From: Pirellulaceae bacterium
GTDB lineage: Bacteria; Planctomycetota; Planctomycetia; Pirellulales; Pirellulaceae
Direction: 5' to 3'
NCBI GenBank assembly: GCA_030744095.1
Contig: JASLRF010000282.1
Location: forward strand, 1 to 5,268
DNA: 5,268 nt
Shown piece after piece: positions 1-5,198 of the stretch; the stretch's first letter is position 1; each line of letters begins with the position of its first letter. Both the position numbers and the translations under genes were made by a program. The notes beneath the pieces were generated by a model. That model was not told where the DNA came from. It searched no databases and worked only from the letters and a program-made list of their open reading frames with translations.

Positions 1-357
1 CCAAATGACGGCAGTGTGTGCGTCATGGCCGCAGGCGTGCATGACTCCGTCACATTGGCTGCGGTATTCTACCGACTTGGTATCGTGGATTCGCAGCGCG
101 TCGACGTCCGCGCGAAGGGCCAGCCATCCAGGCCCCGCTGCCTCGCCTCCGGGCAGATCGGCGATCACGCCTCGGCCTTCAGGCCCCAGGCGAACCTCGA
201 AGCCATCGTTGCCCAAGAGTTGATATAGATACAAACTGGTCGCTTGCTCTTCACCGGAAACCTCCGGGTTCATGTGCAAGTGACGTCGTAACGCGACGAT
301 CTCCGAAACGCCGTCGGCGATCGCGCGGTCCAGCTCGTCACGCCAATCGTGCGACAT
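1..357 (-). CDS. M20D-family metallo-amidohydrolase (N-acyl-amino-acid / hippurate hydrolase type), N-terminal part
   Basis: The reading frame is open from an ATG at 357 to the window edge, giving 119 residues. The 3' part, roughly two thirds of a usual 390-residue family member, lies outside. Visible family signatures are RRHLHMNPE at residues 24-32, an LRADVDAL block at 81-88, and GVMHACGHDAHTA at 104-116. In characterised M20D enzymes (hippurate hydrolase, IAA-amino acid hydrolases, N-acetyl-diaminopimelate deacetylase) the Cys and His of the last block bind the metal pair; here they are C109 and H111. The catalytic glutamate and remaining ligands would fall beyond the window. The family hydrolyses N-acyl or N-aryl amino acid amides in the cytoplasm; the substrate cannot be told from this part. 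No signal peptide is seen. The Shine-Dalgarno is weak (AGAG about 8 bases before the ATG). It sits 21 bases downstream of the small membrane protein gene on the same strand, suggesting co-transcription. Confidence 0.9.
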   Translation of the reverse strand, partial: MSHDWRDELDRAIADGVSEIVALRRHLHMNPEVSGEEQATSLYLYQLLGNDGFEVRLGPEGRGVIADLPGGEAAGPGWLALRADVDALRIHDTKSVEYRSQCDGVMHACGHDAHTAVIW

Positions 358-378
358 GGGTTGCTCTTTGGGTGTGGC

Positions 379-627
379 TTAGGGTTCGTTGCCCTCTTCA
401 TCGGCTGCCTGTCGTAGGATTTCGCCAAGCCAACGGCCCCAGACAAGATAATGAAATCCAATCACGCCGAAGAATATTAACCCACCAAAGACAATGGCGA
501 AGCCAATCCGACCGGGCAATAGCAGCAGAAATAATGTCCCAAGCATTAACATCATCACCGCAGCAATCGTCGAGAGCCCAGAGCTCTTGGGCGCGGCGGG
601 CGGTCGTTGCAGAGGAGATTCAGGCAT
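379..627 (-). CDS. Small two-helix membrane protein of unknown function
   Basis: This 82-residue protein has a Pro- and Ser-rich N-terminus (residues 1-17), a hydrophobic helix at about 19-38 (rich in Leu, Met and Ala), a two-residue Gly-Arg turn, and a second hydrophobic helix at about 41-62. It ends in a short amphipathic, acidic tail (WGRWLGEILRQAADEEGNEP, 63-82). The layout is a helical hairpin in the inner membrane. Both ends are probably on the same side, perhaps cytoplasmic, although the only Arg in the turn makes the orientation uncertain. I do not recognise a named family. The gene stops with TAA at 379-381, 21 bases before the amidohydrolase ATG, so the two are probably one transcript. 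The start at 627 is preceded by GAAGAG about 5 bases upstream, a modest ribosome binding site. Confidence that it is a real gene comes from the coherent membrane topology and the operon spacing. Confidence 0.72.
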   Translation of the reverse strand: MPESPLQRPPAAPKSSGLSTIAAVMMLMLGTLFLLLLPGRIGFAIVFGGLIFFGVIGFHYLVWGRWLGEILRQAADEEGNEP

Positions 628-660
628 TTCCGCTCTTCAACAAGAGATTTGAGTTGATCT

Positions 661-683
661 GACACATTCTACTCGACACATTC
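661..683. repeat. Tandem direct repeat GACACATTC upstream of the membrane protein gene
   Basis: Two copies of GACACATTC start at 661 and 675, a 14-base period. They lie 34 to 56 bases upstream of the minus-strand ATG at 627. The first copy overlaps TAGAAT on the minus strand (671 to 666), which matches a -10 hexamer at five of six positions, but I find no good -35 at 16 to 18 bases. The repeat could be an operator or simply chance. Confidence 0.3.
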
Positions 684-837
684 CGTTGCTACCAGAATCC
701 CACGCACGACGTGCCGTATCGAATGCTCGTCGACATTCTCAGCGTCCATACAGCAACGGGCTTCGGCGATTTGCAGACCGATCTAACGATTTTATTCGCA
801 CGCACGGATACAACGTCGTCAATGACTGATGTGCGAA

Positions 838-936
838 TGTAGGCCGGAACGAGCACAGCAAAGTACCGGAAACGTCATAAGAAAAGGGCTCTGGTGCCGG
901 AGCTGCGTCGCTAACGCCCCTTGTTACCGGCCTACA
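838..936. repeat. Palindromic REP/MITE-like intergenic element
   Basis: The ends are perfect 10-bp inverted repeats: TGTAGGCCGG at 838-847 and CCGGCCTACA at 927-936. The pairing continues inward: AACGAG at 848-853 pairs with CTTGTT at 920-925, with one G-T wobble and A926 bulged out, giving a 16-bp stem. An inner CCGG pair (866-869 with 897-900) closes a 27-base loop. The element carries no coding sequence. Its flanks (GTGCGAA on the left, CGATAAT on the right) show no target-site duplication. I recall similar GTAGGCCGG-type palindromes scattered through planctomycete genomes, but cannot verify that here. In RNA it would form a long hairpin, so it may also limit read-through between the divergent units. 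Confidence 0.6.
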
Positions 937-1052
937 CGATAATAAACGGCTGCTCGTGCGAGAACCGTGATTTTGCCGGAGACCAATCCCATCCTCCGAT
1001 TGCATCGGTTCACACTCGGCAAGTCAGCATGATAGCTCCAGCGGGGGGCATG

Positions 1053-1081
1053 TTGACTCGCCTGCTCAGGCCGGTTATCCA
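1053..1081 (+). promoter_or_regulatory. Possible sigma-70-type promoter for the phosphatase gene
   Basis: TTGACT at 1053-1058 matches the -35 consensus at five of six positions. A 17-base spacer follows, then TATCCA at 1076-1081, which matches the -10 at only three of six. Transcription would start near 1088, about 18 bases before the ATG at 1106. The weak -10 makes this a tentative call. Confidence 0.25.
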
Positions 1082-1127
1082 TGAATATCTAATTCGAGAT
1101 GGACCATGATGCCAAATTCCAATCGGA

Positions 1128-1136
1128 CCCCCCCCC
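1128..1136 (+). other. C9 homopolymer tract that offsets the start codon from the gene body
   Basis: Nine consecutive C lie between the tandem ATG codons at 1106 and 1109 and the receiver domain. Read as written, the ATG frame gives a 19-residue peptide ending at TAA 1163-1165. With eight C (or eleven) the ATG frame runs straight into the receiver domain, with an N-terminus reading MMPNSNRTPPTIRVLLIEDN. Either the base count is a sequencing or assembly error, or the tract is a slippage site. Confidence 0.75.
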
Positions 1137-1151
1137 ACGATTCGAGTTCTC

Positions 1152-2612
1152 TTGATCGAAGATAACAAGGACGACGTCGTCCTTGTAAAGCACGCATTCG
1201 GTGAATCCACGAACTACGCATTCCAGATTGAACATGCCATTCGCCTCTCACGGGCGATCGAATTGCTTCAAGAATTCAGTTTTGACGTGATTCTCTGCGA
1301 CCTGACGCTGCCCGATTCGACGGGCATCGAGACCTTTCACGATTTGCTTGCCGCAGCGTCAGACGTTCCAATCGTCATCTTATCGGGTAACCAGAATGAC
1401 GCCGTGGCTGTCGAAGCGATCGAGCAAGGCGCACAAGACTACATCGTAAAGGACGGGTTCAACAGCGAATTGCTGGTTCGCACACTGCGTTACGCAATCA
1501 CGCGTCATCGCCTGACGGCCGAGCTTCAGACGAGCGAACAACGGCTCAGAATGATGGCTGAACAGTTGCCAGCGATGTTGTGGACGACGGACGCCGATCT
1601 TCGGATCACGTCGCTTCGCGGTCGAGAACTGGCGACGATGAACTTGAATGCCGAACAGTTTGTCGGCGCAGAGTTGAGCGAGCTGTTTCCATCCCGGACA
1701 CCGTCGTTCGAGCACCCCTCGCTGATGATGCATCGCAACGCTCTCCAGGGAGAATCAAGCTCGTCCGATCTTCATTGGCATGGTCGTTGGTACCACGCCC
1801 ATGTTCAACCGCTGGACAACGAACATTCTATGCCTGTCGGAGCAATCGGTGTCGCTTTGGATGTGACTGACGTCCGCAAACTTCGACGCGATGTCGAGGC
1901 AGCTCACTCGGTTCAAGAGCATTTGCTTCCGATTGCAGCACCCATTGTCCCGGGCTTTGATATCGCGGGGCAGTGTTATCCGGCAGAACGCTGCAGCGGT
2001 GATTTCTTCGACTACATACCGTTGCAAGATGACCGTATCGCCATCGTTCTGGCGGACGTATCGGGCCACGGATTCGGCCCTGCGATCATGGCGGCCACGA
2101 TCAGATCTTATCTGCGAACCGCCGCCGTGCTCGGCAATCACGTTCATGAAATGTTGGCGTTGGGCAATCGGCTGTTGGCGGGAGATTCAGGGACCAACCC
2201 GTTCGCTAGCGTCTTTTGTGTGAGCCTTGACAGCCGGTCACGCACCATCGAATATGCCAGCGCCGGGCATCCGGCCTACCTGATCAGGCAAGGCGGCGAT
2301 GTCGAAGTCCTGGAGAGCGCCAGCGTGCCGATTGGCGTGCTTGACGACGAGGTGTTTCCGCTATCCAAGCCAATTCGATTGCATCGAAACGACATTCTAC
2401 TAGTGGCCAGCGACGGCGTTTTCGAAACGCGACGCGATCATAGCAGTTTCTTTGGCATCGAGCGGGCGATGGACGTGATACGAACTTTCAGCGATCAACC
2501 AGCAAGAGAAATTGTGGCCCAGCTGTACGCCGCAACGTGCGACTTTGCTAGTGCAGAGTTGGATGACGACGTCACAGCCGTCATCATAAAGGCAGAACGC
2601 GCCCCTAACTAA
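1152..2612 (+). CDS. Response regulator with PAS and SpoIIE/RsbU-type PP2C serine phosphatase domains
   Basis: Numbering is from the TTG at 1152. Residues 1-121 form a receiver domain with the acidic pair E3/D4, phospho-acceptor D50, switch S78 and conserved K100. A short helical linker leads to a PAS-like sensor at about 128-240 (QLPAMLWTTDADLRI). Residues about 248-486 are a PP2C/SpoIIE phosphatase: SVQEHLLP at 253-260, GDFFD at 283-287, ADVSGHG at 301-307, SAGHP at 370-374, SDG at 420-422 and DDDVT at 471-475, so the metal-binding acidic residues are all present. By family knowledge such proteins dephosphorylate a phosphoserine on an anti-anti-sigma protein, under control of a histidine kinase; no kinase or STAS partner lies here. 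The TTG start would cut off the first receiver strand (RVLL lies just upstream), and an in-frame stop at 1107-1109 leaves no ATG. The true start is probably ATG 1106, one frame away across the C9 tract, giving about 501 residues. No signal peptide or membrane segment is seen. Confidence 0.93.
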   Translation: MIEDNKDDVVLVKHAFGESTNYAFQIEHAIRLSRAIELLQEFSFDVILCDLTLPDSTGIETFHDLLAAASDVPIVILSGNQNDAVAVEAIEQGAQDYIVKDGFNSELLVRTLRYAITRHRLTAELQTSEQRLRMMAEQLPAMLWTTDADLRITSLRGRELATMNLNAEQFVGAELSELFPSRTPSFEHPSLMMHRNALQGESSSSDLHWHGRWYHAHVQPLDNEHSMPVGAIGVALDVTDVRKLRRDVEAAHSVQEHLLPIAAPIVPGFDIAGQCYPAERCSGDFFDYIPLQDDRIAIVLADVSGHGFGPAIMAATIRSYLRTAAVLGNHVHEMLALGNRLLAGDSGTNPFASVFCVSLDSRSRTIEYASAGHPAYLIRQGGDVEVLESASVPIGVLDDEVFPLSKPIRLHRNDILLVASDGVFETRRDHSSFFGIERAMDVIRTFSDQPAREIVAQLYAATCDFASAELDDDVTAVIIKAERAPN

Positions 2613-2613
2613 T

Positions 2614-2636
2614 GCCGGACGAATTATGCGTCCAGG
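2614..2636. terminator. Weak hairpin between convergent genes
   Basis: GGACG at 2617-2621 pairs with CGTCC at 2629-2633 around a 7-base loop. CC at 2615-2616 can add two pairs with GG at 2635-2636 if A2634 is bulged. It spans the 11-base gap between the phosphatase stop (2610-2612) and the fliS stop (2624-2626) and reaches into the last fliS codons. No T-run follows on either strand, so an intrinsic terminator is doubtful. Confidence 0.22.
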
Positions 2637-3133
2637 GACAGCCCGCTGGACGGTTTGCCCTCCAAATCAATGTCGCCGAGCACGGCATCGCCGAGTACGA
2701 TGGCAGCCTGGGAGGATGTGATCTCCTGAGGTCGATCCACCATGGTTTTGGGAACCGGCGCGTTGGGCATCTGCTCGCAAACGTCACGCCATGTTTCCTG
2801 CTCGATTTCAAGCACTTTGATTGCTTCGCCGACCTTAGCTCGATCACGATGGAGTTGCGCTTCGGCCAGTGTCTTGAAGAGAAACATATAGATCCCGGAA
2901 ACGTTGCGTGTGAGTTCCGAATCGTCTGGCCTGATGGCAGCTAACAATTCTGAGATGATTTCGCGGCAGCGAATCAGCGCGATGTTCGCTTCCGAGTCAA
3001 GCTTCTCCTCCCATGAGTTGAGCGCCTGTCGGGCGGCACCCAACGCGGCCTCGATCAACATCAACCGCAGCTTCTGCGGCGTAGCTGTGAGAACTTGCGA
3101 TTCGAGATACGAGTTGCGGGGATCGGTATGCAT
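2624..3133 (-). CDS. fliS: Flagellar protein FliS, flagellin export chaperone
   Basis: FliS binds the C-terminal helices of newly made flagellin in the cytoplasm, prevents early polymerisation and delivers it to the flagellar type III export gate. The 169-residue product has the family layout: an N-terminal Tyr (Y9) followed by VLTATPQKLRLMLIEAAL (14-31), equivalent to the TASPxxLxxMLY helix of FliS. Then come helices including ANIALIRCREIISELLAAI (49-67), the region around NVSGIYMFLFKTLAEAQLHRD (77-97), and a last helix around EAIKVLEIEQETWRDVCEQ (103-121). The typical family is about 125-135 residues. Here some 45 extra residues (122-169), rich in Pro, Ser, Gly and Asp and probably partly disordered, follow the core. 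The ATG at 3133 has only a poor Shine-Dalgarno (GTGGA), but placing the conserved Tyr near residue 9 fits the family. The gene stands alone, without fliD, fliC or other flagellar neighbours in the window, and converges on the phosphatase gene. A minus-strand TATAAA (3173 to 3168) could be its -10. Confidence 0.9.
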   Translation of the reverse strand: MHTDPRNSYLESQVLTATPQKLRLMLIEAALGAARQALNSWEEKLDSEANIALIRCREIISELLAAIRPDDSELTRNVSGIYMFLFKTLAEAQLHRDRAKVGEAIKVLEIEQETWRDVCEQMPNAPVPKTMVDRPQEITSSQAAIVLGDAVLGDIDLEGKPSSGLSLDA

Positions 3134-3432
3134 TGGCGTCCACGGTTATTGGCGAGAGGTTTTTTTCTTTATATCGGACCATCTCGGCGGCGGCGTGAAC
3201 CAAAGGTCGCCACGACAATGCACGCACCAAAAATACATTGGCCGCAGTGTCATTCCATCAGGACGTGAACGTCCGCACTTGTCAACCACTCGCCCGTTCA
3301 TTCGATTCAATTGCTACAACCGAACAACTCTGAATCGAATTGGCATCCGCGTGCAGGCCAACGATCGTCTTAAGGCGACGGGCAGATGGAGACTTAACTG
3401 TAGGACGGGTATGCCGAATTCTGCCGCTCGCC
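3134..3432. other. Intergenic stretch between the uncharacterised gene and fliS
   Basis: About 300 bases without a credible gene. A plus-strand frame at 2904-3482 crosses it but is antisense to the 5' part of fliS and has no recognisable protein features. The stretch contains a perfect inverted repeat (3300-3309 with 3331-3340), a seven-T run (3160-3166) and a minus-strand TATAAA at 3173 to 3168, about 35 bases before the fliS start, with no matching -35. No terminator with a U-tract is seen after the stop at 3433. Confidence 0.55.
3300..3340. repeat. 10-bp perfect inverted repeat
   Basis: ATTCGATTCA at 3300-3309 is exactly complementary to TGAATCGAAT at 3331-3340, separated by 21 bases; the pairing does not extend in either direction. 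It lies about 93 bases past the stop of the upstream minus-strand gene and 167 bases before fliS. There is no T-run next to it. It could be an operator with half-sites about three helical turns apart, a weak RNA hairpin, or chance. Confidence 0.4.
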
Positions 3433-3996
3433 TCAAGTCAGCGCCACCGCGTACTTCCATCTGGCGGTATGTGGCATCGTAGAACGTGCCATCAGGCGTT
3501 CGATTCGAAGTTGATCGGCGGACATCGACAGTGATTGAGCGACCGGACCCAATGTGGGATCGAGAACGAGGGCGTAACGCATCGCGCCGAAACGACCCAC
3601 CGCAGTGTTCGGGTTCTCCAGTGTGTAACCGTCGGCCCGATAACTGCTGCCTAGAGTTTCCACTGATTCGTTCACGCGACAGGCAACGTCGAACACAATG
3701 CCACCTTGGGGTTGGGACACTTCAACGCTCATCGACCAATGGCAGTTTCCTGACATGCCAACAAGCAAAGCGACGCGCTGATGGCAAGTTTCTTGAACGC
3801 TCAATTGCTGAAAGGCGGGACTGGGTGGCCAAGGGTCGTCTGGCTTGCCTTCGGCCGATTCGAGCAACGTATGTTCACCCTCTGGCTCGATCAATGTCAC
3901 GACATGCGCGTAACGATCGCATTGCCAACTGAACGTGGCCCGCAATCCCACACCTTCGGCGAGCTTGAACTGGATGGACTCGCCGCGTTTCGTCAT
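3433..3996 (-). CDS. Conserved-looking hypothetical protein downstream of prfB
   Basis: This 187-residue protein belongs to no family I can name. It starts MTKRGESIQFKLAEGVGLRA and appears soluble: no signal peptide or membrane segment, with alternating hydrophobic and polar stretches suggesting beta structure (TFSWQCDRYAHVVTLIEP, 21-38). A central block at about 55-90 has WPPSPAFQQLSVQE and a VALLVGMSGNCHWSMSVEV stretch. A later part reads FDVACRVNESVETLGSSY. The Trp- and Cys-containing motifs look like conserved cores, and I have a faint memory of similar planctomycete hypotheticals, unverified. The ATG at 3996 is the only usual start codon after the upstream in-frame TAG at about 4033; its ribosome binding site is poor. 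The gene begins 36 bases after the prfB stop on the same strand, so read-through from the prfB promoter is likely. An antisense frame at 3486-3932 is less credible. Confidence 0.7.
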   Translation of the reverse strand: MTKRGESIQFKLAEGVGLRATFSWQCDRYAHVVTLIEPEGEHTLLESAEGKPDDPWPPSPAFQQLSVQETCHQRVALLVGMSGNCHWSMSVEVSQPQGGIVFDVACRVNESVETLGSSYRADGYTLENPNTAVGRFGAMRYALVLDPTLGPVAQSLSMSADQLRIERLMARSTMPHTARWKYAVALT

Positions 3997-4032
3997 GGCA
4001 ATACCGTGTGTGACGATGTGGAGATCACCTAC

Positions 4033-5137
4033 CTAGGTATCATCCTGGCCAATGCGCCACCGCAAGTAAGCGTCTAGAAACTCCTGGATGTTACCATCGA
4101 GGACACTGCTAAAACTGCCCACGATATGGCCGGTCCGCGCGTCCTTGACGCGTTGATCAGGGTGCAGAAAGTAGTTTCGGATCTGCGAGCCAAACCCAAC
4201 ACGCGCTTTGTTCTTATATTTTTTCGCGTCTTCCGCTTCGCGTTTTTCTTCTTCGGCGCGTGCCATTCGAGCACGCAGCATCTTCCAAGCCGTGGCGCGG
4301 TTTTTGTGCTGGCTGCGCTCGCTCTGGCACTGTGAAACCGTTCCGGTCGGCAAGTGCGTCAGACGAATAGCGCTGCTGGTTTTGTTGACGTGTTGACCTC
4401 CCGCGCCGCTGGCGCGAAACGTGTCTTCGCGGACATCGCTCTTGTCAATCTCGATTTCGATGTCATCGGAAATCTCTGGTGACACGTCCACCGCAGCAAA
4501 GCTCGTCTGACGTTTTCCGTCGGCGTTGAACGGACTAATTCTCACTAAACGATGCGTGCCGGTTTCCCCCTTCAAGTAACCGTACGCCATCGGGCCGCGA
4601 ATGGCGATCGAAGCATTCTGAATGCCGGCCACTTCGTCGTCCTGACGATCCAAAAGCGTGCAAGAGTAACCATTCTTTTGCGCCCACTGGGTGTACATCC
4701 GGAGCATCATCTCTGCCCAGTCGTTCGCGTCCGTTCCGCCGTCGCGTGCATAGATACTGATCAAGGCACCGGCCGCGTCGTTGGGACCGTCCAGCATGGC
4801 GGCCAATTCGAGTTCGTCGAGGACCTTCTCCAGCCTGGAAATCTCGGACGCCACTTCGGTTGCGAATCCCTCGTCTTCGGCCGCCATTTCCAGTAGGCCC
4901 GCCAGATCTTCGCTCGATTGAAGCGTCTCTTCCAGCGGCTTGAGAATCGTCTTCAACGATTTCAATTGGCCGACGGCCAGCTGCGCCTTCTCCTGGTTGT
5001 CCCAAAAGCCAAACGCTGCCATCCGCGTCTCAATCCCTGCGACCACCTCTTGTTTGCCGACGTAGTCAAAGACTATCTCGTAGCTGCAAAATGCGCTGTT
5101 GAATCGAATCGGCTCGACCGCTCAGTTCGGGATCCAT
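4033..5137 (-). CDS. prfB: Peptide chain release factor 2, with programmed +1 frameshift
   Basis: RF2 recognises UAA and UGA in the ribosomal A site and triggers hydrolysis of the peptidyl-tRNA. The gene is in two frames: ATG 5137 to CTT 5069 encodes 23 residues (MDPELSGRADSIQQRILQLR then DSL), followed by an in-frame TGA at 5068-5066. Skipping one base (T5068) continues as GAC TAC GTC (DYVGKQE) to the TAG at 4033-4035. The full product is 367 residues, as expected for RF2. It carries the stop-codon-reading SPF motif at 201-203 and the catalytic GGQ at 246-248 within RASGAGGQHVNKT, each four residues before the E. coli positions. RQTSF and SQHKNRA blocks are also present. The E. coli counterpart has the same architecture around its own UGA (RGYL then DYDAKKE). 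The start at 5137 is supported by AAGGA 8 bases upstream. A start at the GTG at 5046 would lose the first helix. The gene's own stop is TAG, read by RF1. A 187-residue gene follows. Confidence 0.95.
5065..5071 (-). promoter_or_regulatory. prfB: prfB programmed +1 ribosomal frameshift site
   Basis: On the minus strand the sequence is CTTTGAC: CTT (Leu23), then the zero-frame TGA, then C. When RF2 is scarce, the paused ribosome slips from CUU to UUU and continues in the +1 frame, making more RF2; abundant RF2 terminates at the UGA. In E. coli a Shine-Dalgarno-like AGGGGG lies three bases before CUU and stimulates slippage. The equivalent position here is CGAGAT, only weakly complementary to 16S rRNA, so the stimulator is degenerate. 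The C after TGA makes a poor termination context, as in the classic site. Confidence 0.93.
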
Positions 5138-5145
5138 TCTTTCAG

Positions 5146-5150
5146 TCCTT
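5146..5150 (-). promoter_or_regulatory. prfB ribosome binding site
   Basis: AAGGA on the minus strand lies 8 bases before the ATG at 5137. This is the clearest Shine-Dalgarno in the window and fixes the prfB start upstream of the frameshift site. Confidence 0.7.
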
Positions 5151-5170
5151 GTGTTGAATGAGTTCTTCGA

Positions 5171-5198
5171 ATCATACCGTTTAGAGGCCCGCTGTGAC
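5171..5198 (-). promoter_or_regulatory. Probable sigma-70-type promoter of prfB
   Basis: On the minus strand GTCACA (5198 to 5193, four of six to the -35 consensus) is followed after 16 bases by TATGAT (5176 to 5171, five of six to the -10). The predicted start near 5164 gives a leader of about 27 bases with the AAGGA site inside it. No gene is visible in the rest of the 5138-5268 region, which otherwise shows only a short run of four ACAA-like units (5227-5242). Confidence 0.45.

Larger units (their letters stand above)
628..1105. other. Gene-poor intergenic stretch between divergent transcription units
   Basis: About 480 bases separate the minus-strand operon from the plus-strand phosphatase gene. 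The short open frames here (739-1005 minus, 921-1109 plus) lack a ribosome binding site and recognisable protein features, and both overlap the palindromic element, so I do not call them genes. The stretch holds a direct repeat GACACATTC (661-669 and 675-683), an 8-bp inverted repeat (794-801 with 831-838), the 99-bp palindromic element at 838-936, a small hairpin at 946-968 and presumably both divergent promoters. No tRNA or rRNA is visible. Confidence 0.6.

Noticed and set aside
946..968. Hairpin ACGG...CCGT followed by GATTTT
   Set aside because: The stem is only four plus three pairs with an internal loop, and no gene ends nearby on the plus strand, so a terminator is not supported.
739..1005. 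Minus-strand open frame of 88 codons in the divergent region
   Set aside because: It runs through the palindromic element, has no ribosome binding site and encodes an Arg- and Ser-rich sequence of no recognisable kind.
1755..2147. Minus-strand open frame of 130 codons inside the phosphatase gene
   Set aside because: It is a shadow of strongly conserved PAS and PP2C coding sequence on the plus strand.
3160..3199. Possible sigma-28 (FliA) promoter for fliS, from TCCGATAT on the minus strand
   Set aside because: TCCGATAT resembles the GCCGATAA -10 of FliA promoters, but no TAAA-type -35 lies at the required distance; the sequence there is GC-rich.
2904..3482. Long plus-strand open frame of 192 codons
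   Set aside because: It is antisense to the 5' part of fliS and continues through intergenic sequence. The product is Arg-, Ser- and Cys-rich with no family motifs, while the opposite strand encodes a clear FliS.
3486..3932. Plus-strand open frame of 148 codons antisense to the uncharacterised gene
   Set aside because: Very Arg-rich, low-complexity product without plausible folding. The minus-strand frame is longer, has balanced composition and follows prfB in operon-like spacing.
4033..5046. prfB starting at the GTG at 5046
   Set aside because: This start would omit the conserved N-terminal helix. The upstream ATG at 5137 with AAGGA and the CTT-TGA-C frameshift site explains the missing 30 residues.
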